Of a stretch of 64,000 bases of DNA, positions 1-8,782 are shown piece by piece. The position numbers and the translations under genes were made by a program. The notes under the pieces are model-generated. The model had not been told where the DNA came from, made no database searches, and was given only the letters and a program-made list of their open reading frames with translations. This stretch comes from Robiginitalea marina (GTDB taxonomy: Bacteria; Bacteroidota; Bacteroidia; Flavobacteriales; Flavobacteriaceae), in the NCBI RefSeq assembly GCF_024006985.1, contig NZ_JAMXIB010000012.1, positions 26,550 to 90,549 on the forward strand, given 5' to 3'. How positions within the stretch are numbered: position 1 is the first letter of the stretch; each line of letters opens with the position of its first letter.

Positions 1-149
1 CCGCGTTCCGGGTAGTCATAAACTACCTTTACGGCGGGGTCTTCCAGCAAATGATCCTCTGAAAACCGGAAAAGTTGCAGGTACGACAACCGGCCCAGGA
101 AAGAAATCCCGACGAGGATGATGATCGATGACAGAACCAGTTTTTTCAT
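1..149 (-). CDS. mrdA: Penicillin-binding protein 2, N-terminal fragment
   Basis: Only the first 49 codons lie in the window; the gene runs off the left edge. The start is the ATG whose complement is at 147-149, giving MKKLVLSSIIILVG..., a short basic start followed by one hydrophobic segment (about residues 4-18). This is the usual N-terminal anchor of the elongasome transpeptidase PBP2, which crosslinks peptidoglycan during rod elongation. The identification rests mostly on position: mrdA normally follows mreD in Bacteroidota, and here it starts 54 bases after the mreD stop. No catalytic motif is visible, so another single-pass protein cannot be excluded from sequence alone. Confidence 0.75.
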   Translation of the reverse strand, partial: MKKLVLSSIIILVGISFLGRLSYLQLFRFSEDHLLEDPAVKVVYDYPER

Positions 150-203
150 TTCCGTTGCTGGTGGGGGAGATTGGCGAGGCCCCTGCTCCCGGTTTCCAGA
201 GGG

Positions 204-713
204 CTATTCTTTGCTCCTGGCGAAGAGGGCCGCCAGCAATGTGGCAAAGATAAAGGTGCTTACCCCCGTAAACACCACGCGCTTCAAAATTAACAGCAAA
301 TTAGACAAACTAAAAATCTCCAGGCTAAAGAAGGCCAGGTGGTGGATCACTATCAATAACGCAAGAAAACTGGATTGTTGTACCCTTGTGGAATTGGAAA
401 TCCTGAAATTCTGGAATTCCAGGTTCACCCCGAACACAAAACGCATCAGCGCAATCCTGAAGAAGGCCGTGGTCAGGGAAGCTGCCGTGTGCAGGGCCAT
501 GGTATCGGAAAAAAGGTCCACAAAGAATCCAAGGAGAAACGCCGTCCCGATAAGCACCGACCGGTTCTCCTGAACGGGATACCAGTAAAAGAAAAGCACA
601 TAGACCATGGGGTTGATGCTCCCAAGGATATTGAGGTGGTTGAAAACCAGTGCCTGCACCAGGAGCAGGCTGATAAATCTAACGATGCCAGTGAGGAGGG
701 AATTACCGGTCAT
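204..713 (-). CDS. mreD: Rod shape-determining protein MreD
   Basis: A 169-residue, very hydrophobic protein with about five membrane segments, the size and composition expected of MreD, the inner-membrane partner of MreC and PBP2 in the elongasome. I prefer the ATG at 713 (MTGNSLLTG...), which overlaps the mreC stop by 11 bases, over an in-frame start eight codons upstream that would lie deeper inside mreC. The overlap suggests translational coupling in an mreB-mreC-mreD-mrdA transcript. MreD sequences are poorly conserved, so the call depends partly on the neighbours. Confidence 0.88.
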   Translation of the reverse strand: MTGNSLLTGIVRFISLLLVQALVFNHLNILGSINPMVYVLFFYWYPVQENRSVLIGTAFLLGFFVDLFSDTMALHTAASLTTAFFRIALMRFVFGVNLEFQNFRISNSTRVQQSSFLALLIVIHHLAFFSLEIFSLSNLLLILKRVVFTGVSTFIFATLLAALFARSKE

Positions 714-1521
714 TGCGCGTCTGGTTTTCCAGTTCAAGGATCTCGGGCCGCTTCCGGTTCAGGATCAGGTACACCTGGCCCAGGCTGGTCATGTCGTTGA
801 AGAGGCGGACATCGATTTGGTAAAAACTGTCGGATTCACTCAGGGTGAAATTTTCAATGGTCCCTATGGGGATATTCTCGGGGAAAATGCTGGACATGGC
901 CCCGGTGACGATGGTGTCTCCCACCTTGAGGGGGACCAGCCTGGGGATGTCTTCGAGTTGCACCAGCCGGTAATCTTCCTGGTTCCAGGTCAGGGAACCG
1001 AAATAGTCGGTATTTCGAATTTTGGCATTGATATTCGACTTGGCATTCAGCACGCTTTGCACGGAGGCAAAACCCTGGCTGCTCCGTTCCACAATCCCCA
1101 GGATCCCCTGGGGCGTAATGACTCCCATATCCTGGACCACCCCATCGCGCCTTCCCTTGTCGATAGTGAGGTAGTTGTTCGCTTCTCCATAGCTGTTTTT
1201 GATTACCCTTGCCGTGAGCACGCTGTAGGTCAGCTGGCTGGTATCCAGTGCTATGGAATCCTCCCGGGCAACGTTGTACAGCCGGGTGTGCAACCGCCTG
1301 TTTTCCTCCATGAGCCGTTCGTTCTCTTCCCTCAGCCAAAAGTACTTGCGCACCGATTCGGAAGTCTTGTAGACCCGGCCGGTAAGCCAGTTGGCGGAAT
1401 TGAAATACCGGGTTTGGTGGTAGTCGTTGTTCTGGATGGTCAGGAAAAGGGAAAGGAGCAGGAGCAGCGCGTAGAGCAGGGTATTTTTATTCCTTAAAAT
1501 AAAATTGATGATCCGTTGCAT
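703..1521 (-). CDS. mreC: Rod shape-determining protein MreC
   Basis: 272 residues, normal for MreC. There is an N-terminal membrane helix (about residues 14-27, rich in Leu), then a coiled coil (about 60-85, with REENERLMEENRRL), then the beta-barrel periplasmic domain containing G-V-I-T-P-Q-G-I-L-G-I-V motifs typical of the family. MreC bridges cytoplasmic MreB to periplasmic PBP2 and scaffolds lateral wall synthesis. It lies 56 bases after the mreB stop, with a strong hairpin between them, and overlaps mreD. Confidence 0.96.
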   Translation of the reverse strand: MQRIINFILRNKNTLLYALLLLLSLFLTIQNNDYHQTRYFNSANWLTGRVYKTSESVRKYFWLREENERLMEENRRLHTRLYNVAREDSIALDTSQLTYSVLTARVIKNSYGEANNYLTIDKGRRDGVVQDMGVITPQGILGIVERSSQGFASVQSVLNAKSNINAKIRNTDYFGSLTWNQEDYRLVQLEDIPRLVPLKVGDTIVTGAMSSIFPENIPIGTIENFTLSESDSFYQIDVRLFNDMTSLGQVYLILNRKRPEILELENQTRNDR

Positions 1522-1553
1522 GCAGGTGCCCTAGGTCTGTTCCTGGGGAAGCG

Positions 1554-1577
1554 CCCCGGGAGGGCTTCCCTCCGGGG
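1554..1577 (-). other. Hairpin between mreB and mreC
   Basis: Directly after the mreB stop codon an inverted repeat (1554-1564 against 1568-1577) can form a GC-rich stem of ten pairs with one bulged G and a three-base loop. No run of U follows on the minus strand, so it is not a classical terminator. It could stabilise the mreB 3' end or reduce read-through into mreC; this is inference. Confidence 0.5.
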
Positions 1578-2606
1578 TTATTTTATCAGGATGCTCTTGT
1601 AGCGCTCCAGGTTTTTGAGTGCAATACCGGTGCCCCGCACCACTGCCCTTAGGGGGTCTTCCGCAATATACACCGGCAGGTCGGTTTTCTGGGAAAGCCT
1701 CCGGTCCAGGCCGCGCAGCATGGAACCGCCCCCGGCCATGTAGATACCGGTGTTATAGATATCGGCTGCGAGTTCCGGGGGGGTCTGCGACAGGGTTTCC
1801 ATCACGGCGTCTTCCACCCTCAGGATCGATTTGTCCAGGGCTTTGGCGATTTCCCGGTAGGTGATGGATACCTGTTTGGGCTTTCCGGTCAGCAGGTCGC
1901 GCCCCTGGACCAGCATTTCGTCAGGGGGCGATTGCAGGTCCTCGGTGGCGGAGCCGATTTGTATCTTGATGTTTTCTGCGGTGCTTTCCCCAACATAAAG
2001 GTTGTGCTGGGTGCGCATGTAGTAGATGATGTCGTTGGTGAAGACGTCCCCGGCAATCTTTACGGATTTGTCGCACACGATCCCCCCCAAAGCGATCACT
2101 GCGATTTCGGTGGTACCACCCCCGATATCGACGATCATGTTCCCTTTGGGCTGCATGATGTCCAAACCAATCCCTATGGCTGCCGCCATGGGCTCATGGA
2201 TCAGGTATACCTCCTTGCCGTTTACCCGTTCCGCAGATTCCTTAACCGCCCGCATTTCCACCTCGGTGATTCCCGATGGGATGCAGATGACCATCCTCAG
2301 TGCCGGCGGAAACCATTTCTTCTTGAGTGCCGGGATGTTTTTGATGAACATGTTGATCATCTTTTCCGAGGCGTCGAAATCGGCGATGACCCCGTCCTTG
2401 AGCGGGCGAATGGTCTTGATGTTTTCGTGGGTCTTGCCCTGCATCATATTGGCCTCCCGCCCCACGGCAATAATCTTGCCGCTGATCCGGTCCCTGGCCA
2501 CGATGGAGGGGCTGTCTACCACTACTTTGTCGTCGTGGATGATAAGGGTATTCGCAGTACCCAGGTCGATGGCTATTTCTTCGGTCAGGAAATCAAAAAA
2601 TCCCAT
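1578..2606 (-). CDS. mreB: Rod shape-determining actin homologue MreB
   Basis: 342 residues, full length for MreB. The actin-fold ATPase motifs are clear: phosphate-1 loop IAIDLGTANT near residue 11, phosphate-2 motif DIGGGTTEIAV near residue 160, and the C-terminal adenosine motif with AGGGSMLRGLD near residue 292. MreB polymerises under the inner membrane and directs the elongasome. It is first in the mreBCD-mrdA order, 57 bases after purH, with its own candidate -7 box in that gap. Confidence 0.98.
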   Translation of the reverse strand: MGFFDFLTEEIAIDLGTANTLIIHDDKVVVDSPSIVARDRISGKIIAVGREANMMQGKTHENIKTIRPLKDGVIADFDASEKMINMFIKNIPALKKKWFPPALRMVICIPSGITEVEMRAVKESAERVNGKEVYLIHEPMAAAIGIGLDIMQPKGNMIVDIGGGTTEIAVIALGGIVCDKSVKIAGDVFTNDIIYYMRTQHNLYVGESTAENIKIQIGSATEDLQSPPDEMLVQGRDLLTGKPKQVSITYREIAKALDKSILRVEDAVMETLSQTPPELAADIYNTGIYMAGGGSMLRGLDRRLSQKTDLPVYIAEDPLRAVVRGTGIALKNLERYKSILIK

Positions 2607-2649
2607 TCGCTTTGAATTAAGTTCCCGACAAACGGGCTTGTAGTACCGA

Positions 2650-2657
2650 CAAAAGTA
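2650..2657 (-). promoter_or_regulatory. Candidate -7 box for mreB
   Basis: On the minus strand TACTTTTG matches the Bacteroidota -7 consensus TAnnTTTG, about 45 bases before the mreB ATG. No TTG -33 box is found at the usual 19-base spacing, so support is partial. The same octamer recurs before purH and topA. Confidence 0.4.
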
Positions 2658-2663
2658 CTAAAA

Positions 2664-4196
2664 TTAATGCTTGAAATGACGGGTACCTGTCATAACCATA
2701 GCCATCCCGTTTTGGTCGCAATAGTCGATGCTCAGCTCGTCCTTGATAGACCCCCCGGGCTGGATGACGGCGGAAATTCCCTGGATGCCGGCAATCTCCA
2801 CGCAGTCGGGAAAGGGGAAGAAGGCGTCGCTGGCCATCACGGCCCCTTGCAGGTCAAACCCGAAGGATTTCGCCTTGTGGATGGCCTGGTTCAGGGCATC
2901 CACCCTTGAGGTCTGGCCGGTGCCGCTGGCCAGCAGTTGCCCGTCCCTGGCCAGCACAATGGTATTCGATTTGGTGTGCTTGCAGATTTTGGAGGCGAAC
3001 AGGAGGTCCCGGAGTTCCCTATCCCCGGGTTTTTTTTCGGTTGCGTAGCTGAGGTCTTCCAGGCTATCGGTTTTGGCATCCCTGTCCTGGTACAGGTAAC
3101 CGTTAAGGCAGGTCCTGACCTGCGTTTCCGGCAGGTTCCAGTGTTTTTGGACCAGGAGGATGCGGTTCTTTTTTCCTTTCAACAGGGCCAGGGCTTCCGG
3201 ATCGAAGGCCGGGGCAATGACCACTTCACAGAACAACCCGTGGACGGCTTCGGCCGTTTCCAGGTCCAGGGCCCGGTTGCTGATCAGGATCCCCCCAAAG
3301 GCGGAAACCGGGTCTGCGGCCAGGGCAGCCGCATAGGCTGCCGACAGGGTGGGCCGGGTGGCGATGCCGCAGGCATTGTTGTGCTTCAGGATGGCAAAGG
3401 TGGGGTCGTCCTCCCGGAATTCAGCCATTAGGGACACTGCTGCATCGATATCCAGGAGGTTGTTGTAAGAGAGTTCCTTCCCGTGGAGCTGGTCGAACAG
3501 GCCGTCGAAGTCGCCGAAGAATTTCCCTTCCTGGTGGGGGTTTTCCCCATATCGCAAGGGGCGTCCTTCCCTTTCGCTCACTTTCAGGGCGTGGATCCCG
3601 GCCCTGCGGTTGAAATACGAAAAAATAGCAGCGTCGTAATGGGACGACACATTGAAGGCCCGGGCGGCGAATTGCCGGCGTTCCTCCAGCGTGGTGCTTC
3701 CCCCGCCCTGCCCGAGGAGTTCCAGCAGGGGCCCGTAGTCTTCCATGGAAGAAACGCACAACACGTCCCTGTAGTTTTTTGCGGCTGCCCGGATGAGGGA
3801 AATCCCGCCAATGTCTATTTTCTCGATGATATCGGCCTCGCCAGCCCCTTCGGCTACGGTTTTTTCAAAGGGGTAGAGGTCCACGATTACGATATCCAGG
3901 GGGGCGATACCGTACTGTTCCAGCTGGCCGAGGTCCTCTGGCAGGTCCCTCCGACCCAGGATGCCTCCAAAGACCTTCGGGTGCAGGGTTTTAACCCGCC
4001 CCCCGAGGATGGAGGGGTACCCGGTGAGGTCTTCGACCGGGGTAACCGGCAGGCCGAGGTCCCGGATGAAGGATTCGGTCCCTCCGGTGGAATACAGGGC
4101 GATCCCCAGGGCGTGTAATTTTCGTACAATGGGTTCCAGGCCGTCCTTGTGGAAAACGGAAATAAGGGCGGAGGCCGCTTTTTTGGAATGGCTCAT
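2664..4196 (-). CDS. purH: Bifunctional AICAR transformylase/IMP cyclohydrolase
   Basis: 510 residues, the standard PurH length. The N-terminal IMP cyclohydrolase (MGS-like) domain covers about residues 1-195, with the STGGTE and K-T-L-H-P-K-V-F-G-G motifs. The AICAR formyltransferase domain follows, with LSYNNLLDIDAA, the catalytic KHNNACG motif near residue 268, and a C-terminal SDAFFPFPD...QPGGSIKD segment. The enzyme carries out the last two steps of purine synthesis, AICAR to FAICAR to IMP. It starts at the ATG at 4196 and is followed by mreB. Confidence 0.98.
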   Translation of the reverse strand: MSHSKKAASALISVFHKDGLEPIVRKLHALGIALYSTGGTESFIRDLGLPVTPVEDLTGYPSILGGRVKTLHPKVFGGILGRRDLPEDLGQLEQYGIAPLDIVIVDLYPFEKTVAEGAGEADIIEKIDIGGISLIRAAAKNYRDVLCVSSMEDYGPLLELLGQGGGSTTLEERRQFAARAFNVSSHYDAAIFSYFNRRAGIHALKVSEREGRPLRYGENPHQEGKFFGDFDGLFDQLHGKELSYNNLLDIDAAVSLMAEFREDDPTFAILKHNNACGIATRPTLSAAYAAALAADPVSAFGGILISNRALDLETAEAVHGLFCEVVIAPAFDPEALALLKGKKNRILLVQKHWNLPETQVRTCLNGYLYQDRDAKTDSLEDLSYATEKKPGDRELRDLLFASKICKHTKSNTIVLARDGQLLASGTGQTSRVDALNQAIHKAKSFGFDLQGAVMASDAFFPFPDCVEIAGIQGISAVIQPGGSIKDELSIDYCDQNGMAMVMTGTRHFKH

Positions 4197-4229
4197 GGCG
4201 AAGGCGTTCTAATTAGGGTTTCAGCCCCG

Positions 4230-4237
4230 CAAAAGTA
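4230..4237 (-). promoter_or_regulatory. Candidate -7 box for purH
   Basis: Minus-strand TACTTTTG, matching TAnnTTTG, 33 bases before the purH start. No TTG is present 19 bases upstream, so the -33 half is missing or divergent. Confidence 0.4.
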
Positions 4238-4290
4238 CTTTATTTGAAAGGAATATCCCCGGTGGGGTTATCAACAAAACCCGGGAAGTT

Positions 4291-4743
4291 TTAAAGAATT
4301 CGGGCTACTTCCCCTGCAATTGTTTCCAGGAATTCCACGTCCGCTTCCGAGAACGGGTCCGTGGTATGGGAGTCGATGTCGATCTGCCCGATGTTCTCGC
4401 CCCCCACAAAGATGGGTACCACGATCTCTGCCTTCACATTCAGGCTGCAGGCGAGGTAATTGTCCTGGGCCGAGACGTCCGGCACCACGAAATTCTGGTT
4501 GCTCAGGGCCACCTGGCCGCAGATGCCCTTTCCAAACGGGATGATGGTATGGTCGGTGGGGTCCCCGGCATAAGGCCCCAGTTTTAGTTCTTCCCGCTTC
4601 CCGTTCCGGAAATAGAACCCCACCCAATTGTAATGGGGTACTGAAGCCCGGAGCAGGCCGCAGAGGTCCTGCAGCCGGTCATCCACCGGCCTGGAGCGGT
4701 CTGCCAGCACCCGGGATGCCTGTTCTTTGAGGTGGTCAAACAT
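4291..4743 (-). CDS. GAF-domain protein, free methionine-(R)-sulfoxide reductase family
   Basis: A 150-residue single GAF domain with the family signatures YNWVGFY, L-G-P-Y-x-G, I-P-F-G-K-G-I-C-G, VPDV, ACS and IDIDSH. fRMsr enzymes reduce free methionine-R-sulfoxide in the cytosol using thioredoxin. Two cysteines of the usual set are present (Cys75 in GKGICG and Cys99 in LACS). The third, which precedes the I-P-F-G motif in well-known members and acts as a resolving cysteine, is replaced within DPTDHTII. It may therefore use another resolving thiol or be a sensor rather than a reductase. It lies alone between purH and groL. Confidence 0.8.
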   Translation of the reverse strand: MFDHLKEQASRVLADRSRPVDDRLQDLCGLLRASVPHYNWVGFYFRNGKREELKLGPYAGDPTDHTIIPFGKGICGQVALSNQNFVVPDVSAQDNYLACSLNVKAEIVVPIFVGGENIGQIDIDSHTTDPFSEADVEFLETIAGEVARIL

Positions 4744-4792
4744 GGGACAATCGATTTAGGGCCCGAAAAGTACAAAAGAATCGCGATCCGGG

Positions 4793-4828
4793 CGAAATAA
4801 AAAATCCGGCAGGGGTGCTGCCGGATTT
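4793..4828 (-). terminator. Rho-independent terminator of groSL
   Basis: An 11-base perfect stem (4802-4812 against 4818-4828) with a five-base loop is followed, reading the minus strand, by a run of six Ts. It sits about 20 bases after the groL stop and ends the groS-groL transcript. Confidence 0.85.
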
Positions 4829-4850
4829 CTGGGTTTAACGGGTATCTGGA

Positions 4851-6488
<1,638 letters not shown>

Positions 6489-6537
6489 TTAAAAATTTTG
6501 TGGTTTGGGGGCAGCGTTTCCACTGCCTGAAATCGGT

Positions 6538-6816
6538 TTATACAATTGCTAAAATGTCACTTTCCCGCATCATGAGGTAGTCGGCCCCATCCAGTTTGAG
6601 TTCGGTGCCGGAGTACTTTCCGTACAAAACGGTATCGCCGACTTTCACCGTCATTTTTTCGTCCTTGGTGCCTGGCCCTACAGCCACGACTTTTCCTTTT
6701 TGCGGTTTTTCCTTGGCCGTGTCGGGGATAATGATTCCGGATGCCGTCTTGGTTTCGGCTGCCATGGGTTCCACCAGGACCCGGTCTGCCAATGGTTTAA
6801 TGTTCAGTTTAGCCAT
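6538..6816 (-). CDS. groS: Co-chaperonin GroES (Hsp10)
   Basis: 92 residues from the ATG at 6816 ([13 protein letters not shown]...), a normal GroES length; an upstream in-frame extension is not conserved-looking and would cross the promoter region. The mobile loop (about residues 16-35, with [18 protein letters not shown]) and the final SDILAIV strand are recognisable. It caps the GroEL ring and is co-transcribed with groL. A 15-base perfect palindrome lies 42 bases upstream. Confidence 0.98.
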   Translation of the reverse strand: MAKLNIKPLADRVLVEPMAAETKTASGIIIPDTAKEKPQKGKVVAVGPGTKDEKMTVKVGDTVLYGKYSGTELKLDGADYLMMRESDILAIV

Positions 6817-6858
6817 ATCGATTGATTTTTTGTTGATTTTAAACGTTGCCCTTGATCG

Positions 6859-6873
6859 GGCACAAATTGTGCC
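6859..6873. promoter_or_regulatory. Palindrome upstream of groS
   Basis: A perfect 7-base inverted repeat around a central A (GGCACAA-A-TTGTGCC) lies between the secG terminator and groS. It does not resemble the CIRCE element. Its position fits an operator for groSL; no regulator can be named from the window. Confidence 0.45.
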
Positions 6874-6900
6874 AGCCCATAAAACCTGACACATTGTAAA

Positions 6901-6936
6901 ACAAAAATGCCAGCTTGTCACTCAAGCTGGCATTTT
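6901..6936 (-). terminator. Terminator after secG
   Basis: A 14-base perfect stem (6904-6917 against 6923-6936) with a five-base loop. On the minus strand it is followed by TTTTTGTTTT. It separates secG from the groSL unit. Confidence 0.88.
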
Positions 6937-6953
6937 GTGATTTTTTCCGGGAC

Positions 6954-7316
6954 CTATTGCAGGGTGTCAAGGACACCACCGCCCTCCTGAACAGGGGTTT
7001 CTTCAGGAATTTCCTCGGGGAGTGTTTCCGGCACCGACTCCAGGCCCTGTTGCAGCAGTTTGGATTCCGCCTCCTGGTAATTTGATTTCAACGCCACGTT
7101 GGAGAGCAGGATCAGTACAATGAGGATGGTCGCCAGGGTCCAGGTCGATTTATCGAGGAAGTCCCCGGTTTTTTTGACCCCGCCAATCACCTGGTTCCCG
7201 CCGCCCCCGAATGAGGACGAAAGCCCGCCCCCTTTTGGGTTTTGCACCATCACCACCAGCATCAGCAGCAAGCACACCACAATGATCAGGATCAAAAAGA
7301 TTGAGAAAGTACCCAT
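6954..7316 (-). CDS. secG: Preprotein translocase subunit SecG
   Basis: 120 residues with two membrane helices (about residues 3-22 and 57-75) separated by the SecG motif V-V-M-V-Q-N-P-K-G-G-G-L. The Pro/Glu-rich C-terminal tail is longer than in proteobacteria but usual in Bacteroidota. SecG is the accessory subunit of SecYEG. The gene follows the TPR protein with a 9-base gap and is closed by a strong terminator. Confidence 0.94.
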   Translation of the reverse strand: MGTFSIFLILIIVVCLLLMLVVMVQNPKGGGLSSSFGGGGNQVIGGVKKTGDFLDKSTWTLATILIVLILLSNVALKSNYQEAESKLLQQGLESVPETLPEEIPEETPVQEGGGVLDTLQ

Positions 7317-7325
7317 GTTTCTTTA

Positions 7326-8240
7326 CTAAGGTTTTTGGTCGCGCAGTTTTTCCACCGCTTTAATTTGGTCTGCAAAGAAACTACTTTTTTCCGGATATTT
7401 CAAAATCAAAATCCGGTAGGCCTGTATGGCTTTCTTGTATTTGCCCTGCTCCAGGTATACCCGCGCAAGGGTCTCTGTCATCAGTTCTTTTTTGTCGAGC
7501 TTCAGGGACTCCCTGATGTCGACGTCGGAAGGCGTCCGCTCCCCGGGGGTGATCTTTGGGTTTCGGGCGATAAAACGATCGATCAGTTCGAATTTCTTTT
7601 GCCGTTCACCCGTATCGACAGCATCCGCGGTGCCTTCGGATGCTTCCCCGGCAGGGTTCTGCCGTCCGGCAGGGGTTTTCAGGCTGGCCAGTTGCAACCA
7701 TTCTGAAAACGAGTGTTTTTCGTCCCGGGTAAAGGGCAGGGGGCTTCCCATTTTAAGGGAATCCCTGGCTTCCTGCCGGGCTGCTTCCACGGATTTGTCC
7801 ACTTCCGGGTCGCGGGAGCGGAAGAGTTTCGGGTCCAGGATTTTTTCGGCTTCCCTGGCCGACCGGGGCAGGGGGCTGTCTTCTTCATCCCCGACCATCC
7901 CCGGGTGGGTTTCCGGGTTGGGCTCCACTTCTTCCCAAATGAGGTCCTGTTCCTTCAGGGGCGCTTTGCCGGAAATGGAGTCGGCAATCCGGTTCTGGGG
8001 GAATTCTTCCGAAGTAATCAGGTCGAACAGGACTTCCCGGTCGGCGCAGCCGGCGGCGGTGACCTTCAGGGCATCGTTGTACTTATAGCTGTTCAGGTGT
8101 TTGAGGCCCAGCAGGTGCAGGGCCCTTGCCGGCTGGAAATACGGATAGGCGCGAAGGAGTTCCTCCAGTTGGTGGATTTGTGCCGGGGTCCGTACCTGGT
8201 CGGGATGCTGCAACAGATTTGTGAATTCCGAGACCTTCAT
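7326..8240 (-). CDS. TPR-containing conserved protein
   Basis: 304 residues from the ATG at 8240 (MKVSEFTNLLQHP...); the longer in-frame ORF would run through the LptE-like gene upstream. The N-terminal third has an alpha-helical Y-P-Y-F-Q-P-A-R-A-L pattern. The middle is acidic, low in complexity and rich in Pro and Glu. The C-terminus (about 240-300) is one or two TPR-like helices (YLEQGKYKKAIQAYRILILK). The gene sits between the lptE-like gene (4-base gap) and secG, an order common in flavobacteria, suggesting an envelope-related role. Function unknown. Confidence 0.85.
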   Translation of the reverse strand: MKVSEFTNLLQHPDQVRTPAQIHQLEELLRAYPYFQPARALHLLGLKHLNSYKYNDALKVTAAGCADREVLFDLITSEEFPQNRIADSISGKAPLKEQDLIWEEVEPNPETHPGMVGDEEDSPLPRSAREAEKILDPKLFRSRDPEVDKSVEAARQEARDSLKMGSPLPFTRDEKHSFSEWLQLASLKTPAGRQNPAGEASEGTADAVDTGERQKKFELIDRFIARNPKITPGERTPSDVDIRESLKLDKKELMTETLARVYLEQGKYKKAIQAYRILILKYPEKSSFFADQIKAVEKLRDQKP

Positions 8241-8244
8241 GGGG

Positions 8245-8778
8245 CTACCAGTCTGCCAGTGAGCGGTTAAAGATTTCCTGCGTGATCCGGTCGAAGATTT
8301 CCAGGTGCGCCTCGTCCCGTACCGATGCGAGCTGCGATGTGGCCGGGTAGTCATAGAAGAAGGAGAACCGCTGCTCGAAGTTGACATCCTCCTTGGTATT
8401 GTTATAGAATCGCACGTTTACGCCTATGGTGAGGCGGTTCTGGGCGGCCCGCTGCTCCGCCGTGGCCGTCATGGGGGAGATGCGGTATTCCACGATTTCC
8501 CCCTCGTAGACCAGGTCCCCCCCGGAACTGACCAGGTCGAGGCTGGTTTGGTTCAAAATCACATCCTGCAGCGCGAGGGTAAAGTCGCGGTCGAGGGCCG
8601 GGTCAAAAACCGACCCCGGGCTCTGGGTGGCGTAGTTCTGGAAGTAGTTCACCTGGAAGGTCTGGGCCGAGCCCACGTCGCCCCCCGTGAAATTATAGAC
8701 CCCGCAGCTGTGCAGTAGCCCCGCCAGCAGCAGGCCCAGCCAAAGGGTCGGTTTTCCTGTGAGTTTTTCCATCGCCAT
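8245..8778 (-). CDS. lptE: LptE-like outer-membrane lipoprotein
   Basis: About 177 residues from the ATG at 8778; the ATG two codons later (8772) is equally possible. A signal peptide ends in a lipobox (L-L-H-S-C), with Cys followed by GVYNFTG, typical of Bacteroidota LptE proteins. The rest is the small alpha/beta fold with a V-Y-E-G-E-I-V-E-Y-R-I-S-P strand. LptE plugs the LptD barrel that inserts LPS in the outer leaflet. It lies 4 bases after the sigma-54 activator and 4 bases before the TPR gene, so the three probably form one operon. Confidence 0.8.
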   Translation of the reverse strand: MAMEKLTGKPTLWLGLLLAGLLHSCGVYNFTGGDVGSAQTFQVNYFQNYATQSPGSVFDPALDRDFTLALQDVILNQTSLDLVSSGGDLVYEGEIVEYRISPMTATAEQRAAQNRLTIGVNVRFYNNTKEDVNFEQRFSFFYDYPATSQLASVRDEAHLEIFDRITQEIFNRSLADW

Positions 8779-8782
8779 AGGG

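Noticed and set aside
607..1497. 296-codon ORF on the plus strand opposite mreC/mreD
   Set aside because: It is a shadow of mreC and mreD in high-GC sequence, with Gly/Pro/His-rich composition and no domain.
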